Source: Phenylobacterium sp.
Lineage (GTDB): Bacteria; Pseudomonadota; Alphaproteobacteria; Caulobacterales; Caulobacteraceae
NCBI RefSeq assembly: GCF_019636135.1
Contig: NZ_JAHBYD010000010.1
Coordinates: 1 to 64,000 of the forward strand
DNA length: 64,000 bases
Direction of reading: 5' to 3'
The stretch's first letter is position 1; each line of letters starts with the position of its first letter. The position numbers and the translations under genes were made by a program. The notes beneath the pieces were generated by a model. That model worked only from the letters and a program-made list of their open reading frames with translations, was not told the origin of the DNA and searched no databases. Below, piece by piece: positions 1-9,947 of the stretch.

Positions 1-269
1 GCGAGGTCGGGGCCGGCGGCGGCGGCGGCCGTCGCGGGCGCCGTGGCGTCAAAAATGCCGACCAGCGGCAGGCCCGCCGGCGCGGCGACGCGCATCGTCC
101 GCGCCGGGACCAGCAAGCCGAGCGGGGCCAGCGGGACCAGCGCCCAGAGGCCGTAGGCGACCTGCGGGCCGAACAGCCGGCGCGACGGCGCGCGCAGCGC
201 CAGCACGACCGCCGCCGCCACGGCCGCGGCGAGGTTCATCGTGAGCGCGAGCAGCAGCAGGTCACTCAT
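1..269 (-). CDS. BlaR1/M56-family antirepressor membrane peptidase, N-terminal part only
   Basis: Only the first 89 or so residues lie inside the window; the gene runs off the left edge. The visible protein begins MSDLLLLALTMNLAAAV and has two hydrophobic stretches separated by a basic LRAPSRRLFGPQ loop and a YGLWALVPLAPLGLLVPAR segment, which is the usual N-terminus of BlaR1/MecR1-type M56 metallopeptidases. The HEXXH zinc site would lie outside the window. Its ATG overlaps the blaI stop by 8 bases, so the two genes are translationally coupled, as is normal for BlaI-BlaR1 pairs. In the family the peptidase senses an envelope signal and cleaves the BlaI repressor. The identification is good for family but the ligand is unknown. 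Confidence 0.8.
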   Translation of the reverse strand, partial: MSDLLLLALTMNLAAAVAAAVVLALRAPSRRLFGPQVAYGLWALVPLAPLGLLVPARTMRVAAPAGLPLVGIFDATAPATAAAAAGPDL

Positions 270-633
270 CGTCCAGGTCCGCGATGAGCTGCTTCAGGAG
301 CTTCACGTCCTTCGGGGTCAGCGCGCGGTGCTCGGCGAAGGCGGCCACCATCGGGGCCACTTCGCCCCCGAACAGCCGGTCGACCAGCCCCTGGCTCTCC
401 GACAGCACATAGTCGGCCCGCGCCAGCAGCGGCCGGTAGAAGTAGCCGCCGGCCTCCTTGCGGCCCTCGATGGCCTTCTTGCGCAGGAGGCGGGTGATCA
501 GGGTCTTCACCGTTCCGGCGGTCCAGCCGTTGGCGGGGCCGACCGCGTCGACGATGCCGTCGGGCGTCAGCGGCGCGTCGCGCCACAGCGCCTCCATCAC
601 CTGGCTCTCGGCGCCGGAGATCCTGACCGCCAT
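262..633 (-). CDS. blaI: BlaI/MecI/CopY-family transcriptional repressor
   Basis: A 123-residue winged-helix repressor beginning MAVRISGAESQVMEALW, the typical BlaI opening. The recognition region follows around residues 25-60 (GWTAGTVKTLITRLLRKKAI) and a C-terminal dimerisation helix bundle completes it. An in-frame ATG 17 codons upstream exists, but this start has a good GAGG ribosome binding site and leaves both operators outside the coding region, so I chose it. It is followed by an overlapping BlaR1-type gene. In this family the repressor dimer binds TACAnnTGTA sites and is inactivated by proteolysis. Two such sites lie immediately upstream, between it and the divergent outer-membrane barrel gene, so autoregulation plus control of that receptor is the likely role. 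Confidence 0.9.
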   Translation of the reverse strand: MAVRISGAESQVMEALWRDAPLTPDGIVDAVGPANGWTAGTVKTLITRLLRKKAIEGRKEAGGYFYRPLLARADYVLSESQGLVDRLFGGEVAPMVAAFAEHRALTPKDVKLLKQLIADLDDE

Positions 634-650
634 GGGGCGTTCCTCATTAC

Positions 651-690
651 CGAAAATACACGTGTATTTTCGATCAAAATACAACTGTAT
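651..690. promoter_or_regulatory. Two BlaI-type operators in the blaI / receptor divergent promoter
   Basis: Positions 651-672 form a perfect 22-bp palindrome whose core TACACGTGTA (657-666) matches the BlaI/MecI/CopY consensus TACAnnTGTA. A second core, TACAACTGTA, lies at 680-689, 23 bp further on (about two helical turns). Both lie upstream of the chosen blaI start and upstream of the divergent barrel gene at 750, so binding could repress both directions. Confidence 0.85.
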
Positions 691-749
691 CCTACCTCAG
701 GCGGCGGCGATGGCCAGTGACATCGCGTTCATGCCGGGGAGAGACGTCG

Positions 750-2930
750 TTGCGTTCCGTGTGCCTGGGCCTGGCCGCCATGGCCGCCGCCGCGCCCGCC
801 TTCGCGCAGCCCGCGGCGCCGACGCCGCCGGCGCCGAAATCCCAGCCCAACACCGTGGGCGAGGTGCGCGTCGAGGGGACCGCGCCGCCGGTCCGCACCT
901 CGATCGACCGCAAGAGCTACAGCGTCACCGACGACCTGCACGCCACCACGGGCTCGATCAGCGACGCCTTGCGCAACGTGCCATCGGTGGAGGTGGACGT
1001 GCAGGGCGCCGTCAGCCTGCGCGGCGACCCGAACGTGACGATCCTGGTCGACGGCAAGCCCTCGTCGCAGTTCGCGGGCGAATCCAGGAGTCAGGCGCTA
1101 CAGTCGCTGCCGGCCGAGCGGATCGAGCGGGTGGAGGTGATCGCCAACCCCTCCGCCGAGTTCCGCGCCGACGGCGCGGCGGGGGTCATCAACCTCGTCA
1201 CCAAGCGGGCGCGCGGGGCGGGCAGGACGGGCGGCGCGCGGGTGACGGTGGGCGGCCAGGGCCAGGTCTTCGGCGGCGCGAACGCCGGCTACAATTCCAA
1301 GGACCTGACGGTCACCGCGGACGGCTTCTTCCGCCACGACCTGCAGAAGCAGGCGTTCTCCGAGGACCGCGGCCGGCTCGACCCCGCGACGGGCGCCTTC
1401 GCCGGCAGCACGACGCGTTCGATCCAGCCGCTGGAGTTCAACATCGTGGGCGGCCGGGTCGCGGCGGACTACGATATCGGCCCGAAGACGCGGCTCTCGG
1501 GCGAGTTGCGCGGGCAGTTCATCGACTTCCGGCTGGACGGCTTCGGCCCGACCCTGCGCGAGGACGGCGCCGGCGCGCTGGCGCAGGCCTACGATCGCGC
1601 GATCCGCGTCGATCAGCAGCGCGGCGGCGGCGAGATCACCGCGGGCCTGCTGCGCAGGTTCGACGGCGAGGGCCACGACTTCAAGCTGACCGCCAGCTTC
1701 GAGGCCGTGGAGGAAGACCGCACGCGCTCGGGCAGCGTGCTGAGCCGCGTGCCGCCCGCGCCGATCGCCTTCGACCGCCAGCACGTGCTGACCAGCCTGC
1801 GCCAGGTCCAGGTGAAGGGCGACTACCAGCGGCCGATGGACGGCGGCGGCAGGCTGAAGGCCGGCTTCGACCTGCAGTGGGACGACAACGAATACGACAA
1901 CCGCGGCTTCACCGGCCCGACGCAGCCGGCGAGCACGCCGAACGCGGCGCTCAGCAACCTCTTCCGGTTCGACCGGCGGCTGCTGCAGGGCTACGTCACC
2001 TACGAGCGGCCGATCGGCGACCTGACGGTGCTGGCGGGACTGCGGCTGGAGGACGTGAGCCTCGACCTCGACCAGGTCACGCAGGGGCGGCGCGACGACC
2101 AGGACGGCCTGAAGGCCTATCCCAGCCTGCACCTGGCCTGGAAGCTGGACGACAGCCGGCGCCTCACGGCCAGCTACAGCCACCGCATCCAGCGCCCGCA
2201 ACCCGAGCAGTACAATTCGTTCCGCTTCCTGATCGATCCGATCACCTTCCGGTCGGGCAGCGCCGACCTGAAGCCGCAGGAGACGCATTCGCTGGAGGCC
2301 GGCTTCGAATACCGCAGGAGCCCGGCGATCTACCTGGCGACGCTCTACTACCGCGAGACCTTCGACAGCTTCACCGACGTGACCCGAGACCTGGGCGGCG
2401 GCGTGTTCCTGATCCGCCAGGAGAACCTGGGGAAGATGCGCAACGCGGGGCTGGAGCTGACGGCGAACGGGCGGCTGGCGAAGGACCTGACCTACAACGT
2501 GAGCGGCAACGCCGCCTGGACCGAGATCGACGCCTCGGCGTCGCAGGGCATCGCGGGGACGCGCTCGACCGCGTCGCTCTCGGGCCGCGCCAGCGTGAAC
2601 TGGCAGGTGACGCCCAACGACCTGATCCAGGTGTCGGGCTTCCTGAACGGGCGGCGGCTGACGCCGCAGGGCTCGCTCGGCGCGACCGGGATGCTCAACC
2701 TCGGCTATCGCCACAAGTTCGACGACCGCTTCACCCTCGTGGTGTCGGCGCAGGACGTCCTGAACACCTTCCGCAACACCATCGTCGTGAACGATCCGAC
2801 GCTGCGCAGCCGCATCCGCTACGAGACCGACACCACCCAGGTGTTCGTGGGCGTCGTGTGGACGTTCGGCGGCGGGCGGCCGCGCGACCAGGGCTTCGAC
2901 TTCCAGCAGGGGGGCGCGCCCCCGGGCTGA
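750..2930 (+). CDS. TonB-dependent-receptor-like outer membrane beta-barrel protein
   Basis: A 726-residue outer membrane protein. I chose the TTG at 750 because it follows GGGGAGAG at good spacing and gives a clean signal peptide (hydrophobic core, then APAFAQ cleavage). An in-frame GTG at 717 is the alternative. Residues about 45-150 are a TonB plug domain (SISDALRNVPSVEV, VTILVDGKPSS, ERIERVEVIANPSAEF, GVINLVTK). The rest is a beta-barrel of the outer-membrane-beta-barrel-3 type with repeated aromatic strand ends. After the last strand (VFVGVVWTF) there is a 20-residue extension. It diverges from blaI across BlaI operators, which suggests induction by cell-wall or beta-lactam-like stress rather than by iron. 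The substrate is unknown. Confidence 0.85.
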   Translation: MRSVCLGLAAMAAAAPAFAQPAAPTPPAPKSQPNTVGEVRVEGTAPPVRTSIDRKSYSVTDDLHATTGSISDALRNVPSVEVDVQGAVSLRGDPNVTILVDGKPSSQFAGESRSQALQSLPAERIERVEVIANPSAEFRADGAAGVINLVTKRARGAGRTGGARVTVGGQGQVFGGANAGYNSKDLTVTADGFFRHDLQKQAFSEDRGRLDPATGAFAGSTTRSIQPLEFNIVGGRVAADYDIGPKTRLSGELRGQFIDFRLDGFGPTLREDGAGALAQAYDRAIRVDQQRGGGEITAGLLRRFDGEGHDFKLTASFEAVEEDRTRSGSVLSRVPPAPIAFDRQHVLTSLRQVQVKGDYQRPMDGGGRLKAGFDLQWDDNEYDNRGFTGPTQPASTPNAALSNLFRFDRRLLQGYVTYERPIGDLTVLAGLRLEDVSLDLDQVTQGRRDDQDGLKAYPSLHLAWKLDDSRRLTASYSHRIQRPQPEQYNSFRFLIDPITFRSGSADLKPQETHSLEAGFEYRRSPAIYLATLYYRETFDSFTDVTRDLGGGVFLIRQENLGKMRNAGLELTANGRLAKDLTYNVSGNAAWTEIDASASQGIAGTRSTASLSGRASVNWQVTPNDLIQVSGFLNGRRLTPQGSLGATGMLNLGYRHKFDDRFTLVVSAQDVLNTFRNTIVVNDPTLRSRIRYETDTTQVFVGVVWTFGGGRPRDQGFDFQQGGAPPG

Positions 2931-2934
2931 TCCC

Positions 2935-3066
2935 GAACGTCATGGCCCGGCTTGTCCGGGCCGCCCGTGAACGCCAGGCCGCTGTCACTCGCAGCGGCGC
3001 CGACCCTTCCCTTCCGGCGAGGCCGGCGTTCACGGGTCCCCGGGACGGAGCCCGGGGATGGCGTTC
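2935..3066. repeat. Palindromic interspersed repeat (GTCATGGCCCGGCTTGTCCGG family)
   Basis: Begins GAACGTCATGGCCCGGCTTG and ends in a matching inverted arm around CCCCGGGACGGAGCCCGGGG at 3038-3057, with CCCGTGAACGCC / GGCGTTCACGGG inside. The same family recurs at 11840-11970, 12013-12120, 27324-27363 and 36318-36450. It fills the gap between two convergent genes and has no coding potential of its own. Confidence 0.75.
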
Positions 3067-3080
3067 CGGAGGGGCGAGCC

Positions 3081-4082
<1,002 letters not shown>

Positions 4083-4142
4083 GGACGTTCTCCCATTTGT
4101 CGGCGCGACCCTAGCCAAGTCGAACGAATGTTTGAAGTGGCG

Positions 4143-4310
4143 CTCCCTCCCTTAATGGGGAGGGACACCGCGCGAGCGGCCAGGGTGGGGAAGTCCAGGT
4201 CGGAACGCCGAGTGTGGTGGTTAGCCAATCCCTGTGCGCAGGCGCTTCGGGCCACGCTTCCCCACCCTGCTCGCCTGCGGCGAGCTGTCCCTCCCCATTA
4301 AGGGAGGGAG
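4143..4310. repeat. Long inverted repeat element with 24-bp perfect arms
   Basis: The left arm at 4143-4166 (CTCCCTCCCTTAATGGGGAG then GGAC) is an exact reverse complement of the right arm at 4287-4310. Inner arms CAGGGTGGGGAAG / CTTCCCCACCCTG also pair. Related elements with the same inner logic lie at 18794-18895, 31902-32113 and 52467-52659. This is a MITE-like or REP-like intergenic element between an MDR gene and rlmN; the 4083-4366 gap otherwise holds only the rlmN leader. Confidence 0.8.
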
Positions 4311-4366
4311 ATTTTGAAGTCGAAGCGCGCTCCCCTATATTCGCCGCTCTCCGGAAGGACCGAACC

Positions 4367-5536
4367 TTGGGCGTGACCCTCGATCTCAGCCGCGCGCCGG
4401 CGACCGCACTTGCGCCGAAGGCGCCGAACCTGACGGGCCTCTCCCGCCAGGAGCTGGCGGCTGCGCTGGTCGAGGCCGGGGCCGTGCCGCCCGAGAAGGC
4501 GAAGATGCGCGCCTCGCAGGTCTGGCGCTGGCTGCACCACTACGGCGTCACCGACTTCGACCGGATGACCGACATCGCCAAGGAACAGCGCGCCAAGCTG
4601 GTCGAGGCCTTCAGCCTGGAACGCCCCGAGGTGGTCGAGCGCCAGGTCTCCAGGGACGGCACGCGCAAGTGGCTGATCCGCATGGGCCCCGGCATCGAGG
4701 TCGAGACCGTCTACATCCCCGACGTCGGCCGGGCCGGCGCGCTGTGCGTCAGCTCGCAGGTGGGTTGCACCCTGAACTGCACCTTTTGCCATACAGGCAC
4801 ACAGGCGCTGGTCCGCAACCTGACCGCCGCCGAGATCGTGGCCCAGGTGCAGGTGGCGCGCGACGACCTCGGCGAATGGCCCTCGCCGAAGGAGGACCGC
4901 CGGCTCTCGAACATCGTGTTCATGGGCATGGGCGAGCCGCTCTACAACCTCGACAACGTGGCCCAGGCGATCGACATCATCGCCGACCACGAGGGCATCG
5001 CCATCTCGCGCCGCCGGATCACCGTCTCGACCTCGGGCGTGGTCCCCCAGCTCCAGGCGCTGGGCGAGAAGACCCAGGCGATGCTGGCGATCTCGCTGCA
5101 CGCCACCAACGACGCGCTGCGCGAGAAGCTGGTGCCGCTCAACAGGAAGTACCCGCTGGCCGAGCTGATGGCCGCCATCCGCGCCTATCCGGGCCTGGGC
5201 AACGCCCGGCGCGCAACCTTCGAGTACGTGATGCTGAAGGGCGTCAACGACAGCCCGGCCGAGGCCAAGGCGCTGGTCCAGCTCCTCAAGGGCATTCCGG
5301 CGAAGATCAACCTGATCCCGTTCAACCCCTGGCCCGGCACGGACTACGAGTGCTCGTCCTGGTCCACCATCGAGCGGTTCGCGGCCATTCTGAACCGCGG
5401 CGGCTACGCCTCGCCGATCCGCACGCCCCGCGGCCGCGACATCCTCGCCGCCTGCGGCCAGCTCAAGAGCGAGAGCGAGAAGCTGCGGGCGAGCGCCCGG
5501 CGGAAGGCCGCCGTCTCCCTGCCTCCCCCATCGTGA
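4367..5536 (+). CDS. rlmN: Dual-specificity RNA methyltransferase RlmN (radical SAM)
   Basis: A 389-residue radical SAM enzyme that C2-methylates A2503 of 23S rRNA and A37 of some tRNAs. The radical SAM cluster motif CTLNCTFC (CxxxCxxC) sits in the conserved [18 protein letters not shown] segment. [25 protein letters not shown] and AISLHATND are also family hallmarks, and the C-terminal [15 protein letters not shown] carries the methyl-carrying cysteine. I preferred the TTG at 4367 because GGAAGGA lies 7 bases before it; the GTG at 4373 is equally in frame. Codons further upstream belong to the inverted repeat at 4143-4310 and are unlikely to be translated. It looks complete and normal for the family. 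Confidence 0.95.
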   Translation: MGVTLDLSRAPATALAPKAPNLTGLSRQELAAALVEAGAVPPEKAKMRASQVWRWLHHYGVTDFDRMTDIAKEQRAKLVEAFSLERPEVVERQVSRDGTRKWLIRMGPGIEVETVYIPDVGRAGALCVSSQVGCTLNCTFCHTGTQALVRNLTAAEIVAQVQVARDDLGEWPSPKEDRRLSNIVFMGMGEPLYNLDNVAQAIDIIADHEGIAISRRRITVSTSGVVPQLQALGEKTQAMLAISLHATNDALREKLVPLNRKYPLAELMAAIRAYPGLGNARRATFEYVMLKGVNDSPAEAKALVQLLKGIPAKINLIPFNPWPGTDYECSSWSTIERFAAILNRGGYASPIRTPRGRDILAACGQLKSESEKLRASARRKAAVSLPPPS

Positions 5537-5592
5537 TGGGGGAGGGGGCGCGTCCGTGCTAACGAGTCGGCCGCAAGTTCGGGGACGACCGC

Positions 5593-6012
5593 ATGCCGAC
5601 ACCTTCGCCTGAGATCCAGGCCTTCGCCGCCGGGTTCCCGGTCTTCCTGCTGCACGTCTCGGTGACGGTGACGATCCTGATCGCGGCGGCGGCGGCCTAC
5701 ATCCTGCTGACGCCGCACAAGGAGATCACCCTCATCCGCGAGGGCAACACGGCCGCGGCGCTGTCGCTGGGCGGCGTGCTCGTCGGGCTCGCGATCCCGC
5801 TCTCGGCGTCGCTGAAGGCGTCGACCAACGTCATCGAGATCGGCCTCTGGGGCGCGGTCACGGTGGTGGTGCAACTGCTGATCTTCCGGCTGGTCGACAT
5901 GATCCTGCGCGGCCTGCCCCGGCGCATCCAGGAGGGCGAGGTCTCGGCCGCGGCGCTGCTGGTCGGCGCCAAGCTCGCCACCGCCGTCATCCTCGCGGCG
6001 GCGCGCTCCTGA
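5593..6012 (+). CDS. DUF350 family inner membrane protein
   Basis: A 139-residue protein with four predicted membrane segments: about residues 13-38, 55-73, 83-103 and 115-136. The segment SLGGVLVGLAIPLSASLKAS and the closing helix match DUF350 proteins, small membrane proteins of uncertain function that are often linked to ATP-grasp or stress genes. It ends 2 bases before the following serine-protease-like gene, so the two are probably one operon. Nothing in the sequence reveals an enzymatic motif. Confidence 0.85.
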   Translation: MPTPSPEIQAFAAGFPVFLLHVSVTVTILIAAAAAYILLTPHKEITLIREGNTAAALSLGGVLVGLAIPLSASLKASTNVIEIGLWGAVTVVVQLLIFRLVDMILRGLPRRIQEGEVSAAALLVGAKLATAVILAAARS

Positions 6013-6014
6013 CG

Positions 6015-6872
6015 ATGAAGTTCCCGCGGCTGCCGGACTGGGTGGTCTACGCCGCGATCCTCGTGGTGCTGCTGTTCGCGGCGCTGGGACGGGACGAGCG
6101 CACCGACGCGCCGCCGCCGCCGCCGAAGAGCGCCGACCCGCTGGGCGAGGCGCTGGGGCCGGCCTCGCCGTTCGACCCGTCGGTGGTGGTGGACGTGCCC
6201 GACAAGCCGGGGCCGGCGGCCGGCACCGCCTTCTCCATCGCCCGCTCCGGCGTGTGGCTGACCGCGCGCCACGTGGTCGACGGCTGCGCGCGCGTGGCCA
6301 TCGTGGTGGGGCCGGGCACGGGCGTGGCGGTGAACGTCAGGATCGACCCGAAGGGCGAGGCGGCGCTGCTCTACACCGAAGGCGGCGCCGCGCCCCTGCC
6401 GCTGGCGCTGGCCGAGCCGCTGCGCCGCGGCCAGCGGGCCTTCCACCCGGGATTCCCGCAGGGCGAGCCGGGCGAGGCGTCGTCGCGCCTGCTGGGCCGC
6501 GAGAACCTGGTGGTGCGCGGCCACGGCGCGCGGACCGAACCGGTGCTGGTCTGGGCCGAGACCGGCCGCACCGAGGGGCTGAACGGCACGCTGGGCGGCC
6601 TCTCCGGCGCGCCGGCGCTGGACGCCCAGGGCCGCGTGCTGGGCGTCACCATCGCCGAGAGCCCGCGCCGCGGCCGCATCTACACCACGGCGCCGGAGGT
6701 CGTGCGCGCGACCCTGACCAACAGCGGCCGCCGCGCCGACGCCACGGCCACCGGCGAGCAGATCACGCCGCAGAACTACTTCTACGTCGCCGACGACCTG
6801 CGCCGCGAGCTGCAGGTGGCGCAGGTGGTCTGCCTGGGGGACCTAGGTCCTTCCAGCGGCGTCTCGCCGTGA
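6015..6872 (+). CDS. Membrane-anchored trypsin-like serine protease homologue
   Basis: 285 residues with one N-terminal membrane anchor (about 9-24), a proline-rich linker and a chymotrypsin-fold domain. The catalytic histidine is in VWLTARHVVDGC and the nucleophile serine in GGLSGAP, before ALDAQGRVLGV. At the place where an aspartate normally precedes A-L-L, I read KGEAALL, so the acid appears to be glutamate or lies elsewhere. Its activity is therefore uncertain. It starts 2 bases after the DUF350 gene, so a shared operon is likely. Its 3' end overlaps the convergent ampG-like gene by 30 bp. The topology puts the protease domain in the periplasm. Confidence 0.75.
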   Translation: MKFPRLPDWVVYAAILVVLLFAALGRDERTDAPPPPPKSADPLGEALGPASPFDPSVVVDVPDKPGPAAGTAFSIARSGVWLTARHVVDGCARVAIVVGPGTGVAVNVRIDPKGEAALLYTEGGAAPLPLALAEPLRRGQRAFHPGFPQGEPGEASSRLLGRENLVVRGHGARTEPVLVWAETGRTEGLNGTLGGLSGAPALDAQGRVLGVTIAESPRRGRIYTTAPEVVRATLTNSGRRADATATGEQITPQNYFYVADDLRRELQVAQVVCLGDLGPSSGVSP

Positions 6873-8195
6873 CTGGATCCGCCACAGCCACGTCACCAGC
6901 AGGATCGGCGGGACGGCCGTGAGGCCCGTGCCGATCCAGGCCGTGGCGTAGGCGCCCATCAGCCCCTGCGCCGGCGTCATGCCGTCGACGACCGCGCCGG
7001 AGAAGCCCTTCAGGAACTTGCCCAGCATCGCGTAGGTCGACGACAGCAGGGCGTACTGCGTGGCCGTGTAGCCGAGGCCGGTGAGGCTCGACATGTAGGC
7101 GACCAGCGCCACGCCGGCGAACGCCTGGGCGAAGTTGTCGAGCGCCATGACGGCGGTGAACATGGCGACGTCGTGGTTCAGCGTCAGCAGCGCGAAGGCC
7201 GCGGTGCCCACGCCCTGTAGGACCGAGCCGACGATCAGCGTCGGGAAGAGGCCGAACCGCGCCGCGCAGAGGCCCGACACCGCGATGCCGATGAACGCGC
7301 CCGGCAGGCCCGTCGCCGCCCGCACGGCCGCCACCACGTCCTTCGCGATGCCGAGGTCGTGGTAGTACGGATTGTACATCGGCCCCATCAGGAAGTCGGG
7401 AAGCCGGTAGGCCGCGATGGCCGCGAGCATCAGGACGCCCAGCGCCCTGTGGGTCCGGAAGAAGTCCACGAACGGGCCGACCACGGCGTCGAAGAAGCCG
7501 CGCGGCGTCCAGAGCGGAGCCTGCGCCTGCATCACCTCGTCGGCGCGCGCGGGCTCGAAGGCGAACAGGCTGCCGGCCACGCCGATGCCCATCAGGACGG
7601 CCATGGCCACGTACGAGAGCGGCCAGCCGAAGTGGGCCGCGCCGGCGATGATCGCGGCGTCGGCGACGAGGATCGCGATCCGGTAGCCGAGCTGGAAGCC
7701 CGATGCGAGGAGGCCCATCTCCTCGGTGTCGCTGGACGCCTCGATGCGCCAGGCGTCGACGACGATGTCCTGCGTGGCGGACGCAAAGGCCACCACCACG
7801 GCGAAGGCGGCGATCGCCGTCAGGCCGGGGGTCGGCCCCACCGACGCCATGCCGATCAGGCCCAGCGCGATCACGATCTGCGCCAGCAGCATCCAGCCGC
7901 GGCGGCGGCCGAGCCGGCCCAGCAGCGGCACGTCCACGCGATCGACGATGGGCGCCCACAGCGGCTTCAGCACATAGGCGAGGCCGATCCACGACGCGAA
8001 GCCGATGACCTTGAGGCTCGTGCCTTCGTCGCGGAGCCAGTAGCCCAGGGTGTTCTGGGTGAGCAGGAACGGCAGGCCGGACGAGAAGCCCAGCGCGAGC
8101 GTCATGGCGACCTTCGGCTGGCGCAGCGACCGGACCACCTCCATGGCGGTGCGCTTGCGCCGCGGGGCCCCGGCCCCCTCAGCCTTGTCGGTCAT
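6843..8195 (-). CDS. ampG: AmpG-like muropeptide permease (MFS transporter)
   Basis: A 450-residue polytopic transporter with about 12-14 membrane helices. The opening RSLRQPKVAMTLALGFSSGL, then LPFLLTQNTLGYWLRDEG, and the SATQDIVVDAWRIE motif in the first half are characteristic of AmpG/PAT-type major facilitators. The second half carries MALDNFAQAFAGVALVAYMS and LTGLGYTATQYALLSS, again AmpG signatures. AmpG imports anhydromuropeptides from the periplasm for peptidoglycan recycling and so indirectly feeds beta-lactamase induction. It stands alone, convergent with the protease-like gene and 38 bp downstream of a kinase gene on the same strand. A BlaR1/BlaI pair lies about 6 kb away. Assignment to AmpG rather than another PAT-family carrier is likely but not proven. 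Confidence 0.87.
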   Translation of the reverse strand: MTDKAEGAGAPRRKRTAMEVVRSLRQPKVAMTLALGFSSGLPFLLTQNTLGYWLRDEGTSLKVIGFASWIGLAYVLKPLWAPIVDRVDVPLLGRLGRRRGWMLLAQIVIALGLIGMASVGPTPGLTAIAAFAVVVAFASATQDIVVDAWRIEASSDTEEMGLLASGFQLGYRIAILVADAAIIAGAAHFGWPLSYVAMAVLMGIGVAGSLFAFEPARADEVMQAQAPLWTPRGFFDAVVGPFVDFFRTHRALGVLMLAAIAAYRLPDFLMGPMYNPYYHDLGIAKDVVAAVRAATGLPGAFIGIAVSGLCAARFGLFPTLIVGSVLQGVGTAAFALLTLNHDVAMFTAVMALDNFAQAFAGVALVAYMSSLTGLGYTATQYALLSSTYAMLGKFLKGFSGAVVDGMTPAQGLMGAYATAWIGTGLTAVPPILLVTWLWRIQSRRDAAGRT

Positions 8196-8233
8196 GCCGG
8201 CCTCTCAGGAAGCGCCCCCCGGGACGCCCGATC

Positions 8234-9787
8234 TCAGCCGACCTTGAAGCGCTTGGCGGGCTTCGTCCAGTTGGCCCGGCTGGTGGGCGCGGCCCAGCGC
8301 GTGAGCGCGCTGCGGAGCGCGTCGGGCGACAGCGGCTTCACCAGGAAATCGTCCATCCCGGCGGCGAGGCAGGCCCGGCGATCGTCCTCGAAGGCGTTGG
8401 CGGTGAGGGCCACGATCGGGGTCGCGATGCCGGCTTCGCGCAGGCGGCCGGCGGTCTCCTCGCCCGACAGGCCGGGCATGCGCATGTCCATCAGGATCAC
8501 GTCGAAGGCGCCCATGTCGGCGGCCTTCAGCGCCTCGGCGCCGCTGGTCACGTGCTCCACCTCGCAGCCTTCGCGGGTGAGCAGGGTGCGGGCCAGCAGC
8601 GCGTTGATCGGGTTGTCCTCGACCAGCAGGATGCGCGCGCCGGGGGCGGCGGCGGTGACGATCCGGTCGTCCTCCCGCGGCGGCGCGGCGCTGGGCGCCT
8701 GGCCCGCGGCGATCAGCACCCGCTCGGCCAGCGAGGCGCGGCGCAGCGGCTTGATCAGGTAGCCGGTGAAGCCCGCGCGGCGATAGCGGGCGATGCGGTC
8801 GCGTTCGTCCGGCGCCAGCAGCACGATGCCCTTGCGCTGCGGCGGCGGGCGCAGGGCCCCCGTGGGGCCGGCGAGGCCGGCGTCCACCAGGACGACGTCG
8901 CCGGCGCGGGTGGCGGCCGCGACGTCGCCCACGGTCTCGCCGCAGACGGCGGTCCCGCCGCAGGCCTCGATCTGCGCCGCGGCGGCCGCGCGCACGATGG
9001 TGCTGGGGGAGGCCACGCCCACGCGGCGGCCCTCCAGGGGCCGTCCGCGGACCGCAGCCGGAACGACCGGCAGCCCGGCCTCGAACCAGAACGCCGCGCC
9101 GCCTTCGCCGGCCGGGTCGACGCCCACGTCGCCGTCCATGGCGCGCGCGATGCGCCGCGCGATGGCGAGGCCGAGGCCCGAGCCGCCGAGATCGGCGTGC
9201 GCCGTCTCGGCCTGGGCGAAGGCCTCGAAGATGCGGTCGCGGTCGGACTCGGAGACGCCGGGCCCGGTGTCCTCGACCGTGAAGCGCAGGCGACCCGGCC
9301 CAGGCGCCGCCACGGTGATCAGCACTCCGCCGGTCTCCGTGAACTTCACGGCGTTGCCCGCGAAGTTGAGCAGGATCTGGCGCAGGCGGTTCTCGTCGGC
9401 GTGGATGGTGACCGGCGACGCCGGCGCGACCGCCCAGGCGATCTCGAGGTCCTTCTCGCGCGCCCGGGGCGAGAGCAGCTCGGCCACGCTCTGCAGCAGC
9501 GACTCCAGGTCGGTGCGCGCGGGATGCAGCTCCAGCCGCCCGGCGCCGAGCTTGGCGAAGTCGAGCACGTCGTTGACCAGGGCGAGCAGGTGCTGGCCCG
9601 AGTCGCGGAGCGCCGCGACATAGGTCTTCTGCTCCTCCGTGAGCTTCGTGCCTTCGAGGAGGCGGGCCATGCCCAGCACGCCGTTGAGCGGGGTGCGGAA
9701 CTCGTGGCTGAGCGACGCGAGCTGTTCGGCGCTGATCTGCGCGCGCGTCGGGCGCCGTTCGGAAAGGGACCGGGTCGGTTTACGCAT
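8234..9787 (-). CDS. Soluble hybrid histidine kinase with C-terminal receiver
   Basis: 517 residues with no membrane segment and almost no N-terminal sensor. The phospho-accepting His28 is in LSHEFRTPLNG, so HisKA begins at once. The HATPase domain (N box LNFAGNAVKF, G1 VEDTGPGVSE, G2 GSGLGLAIARRI) spans about residues 130-245. A degenerate receiver at about 260-370 keeps the conserved lysine (YLIKPLRR) but not a normal acidic pocket. A full receiver at about 390-500 has ILLVEDN, the phospho-acceptor in ILMDMRMPG and the lysine in LVKPLS. With no input domain it probably depends on a partner protein or oligomeric state. The architecture resembles cytosolic hybrid kinases of Caulobacter. No cognate regulator lies next to it. 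Confidence 0.88.
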   Translation of the reverse strand: MRKPTRSLSERRPTRAQISAEQLASLSHEFRTPLNGVLGMARLLEGTKLTEEQKTYVAALRDSGQHLLALVNDVLDFAKLGAGRLELHPARTDLESLLQSVAELLSPRAREKDLEIAWAVAPASPVTIHADENRLRQILLNFAGNAVKFTETGGVLITVAAPGPGRLRFTVEDTGPGVSESDRDRIFEAFAQAETAHADLGGSGLGLAIARRIARAMDGDVGVDPAGEGGAAFWFEAGLPVVPAAVRGRPLEGRRVGVASPSTIVRAAAAAQIEACGGTAVCGETVGDVAAATRAGDVVLVDAGLAGPTGALRPPPQRKGIVLLAPDERDRIARYRRAGFTGYLIKPLRRASLAERVLIAAGQAPSAAPPREDDRIVTAAAPGARILLVEDNPINALLARTLLTREGCEVEHVTSGAEALKAADMGAFDVILMDMRMPGLSGEETAGRLREAGIATPIVALTANAFEDDRRACLAAGMDDFLVKPLSPDALRSALTRWAAPTSRANWTKPAKRFKVG

Positions 9788-9947
9788 GCGGCGGCGAACC
9801 TAGCCGCGGAGGGCTTAACGGACCCTCAAGCGCGACCAATCGACCGGCGCCAAGACAACGCGAGCCGATGTAAACCACGCGGCAAAGTAGACGCCGGGCG
9901 AAAGCCGTCGTTTACTGCGCGAGAAGGAGTGCGCTTTGGGGGGCGTC

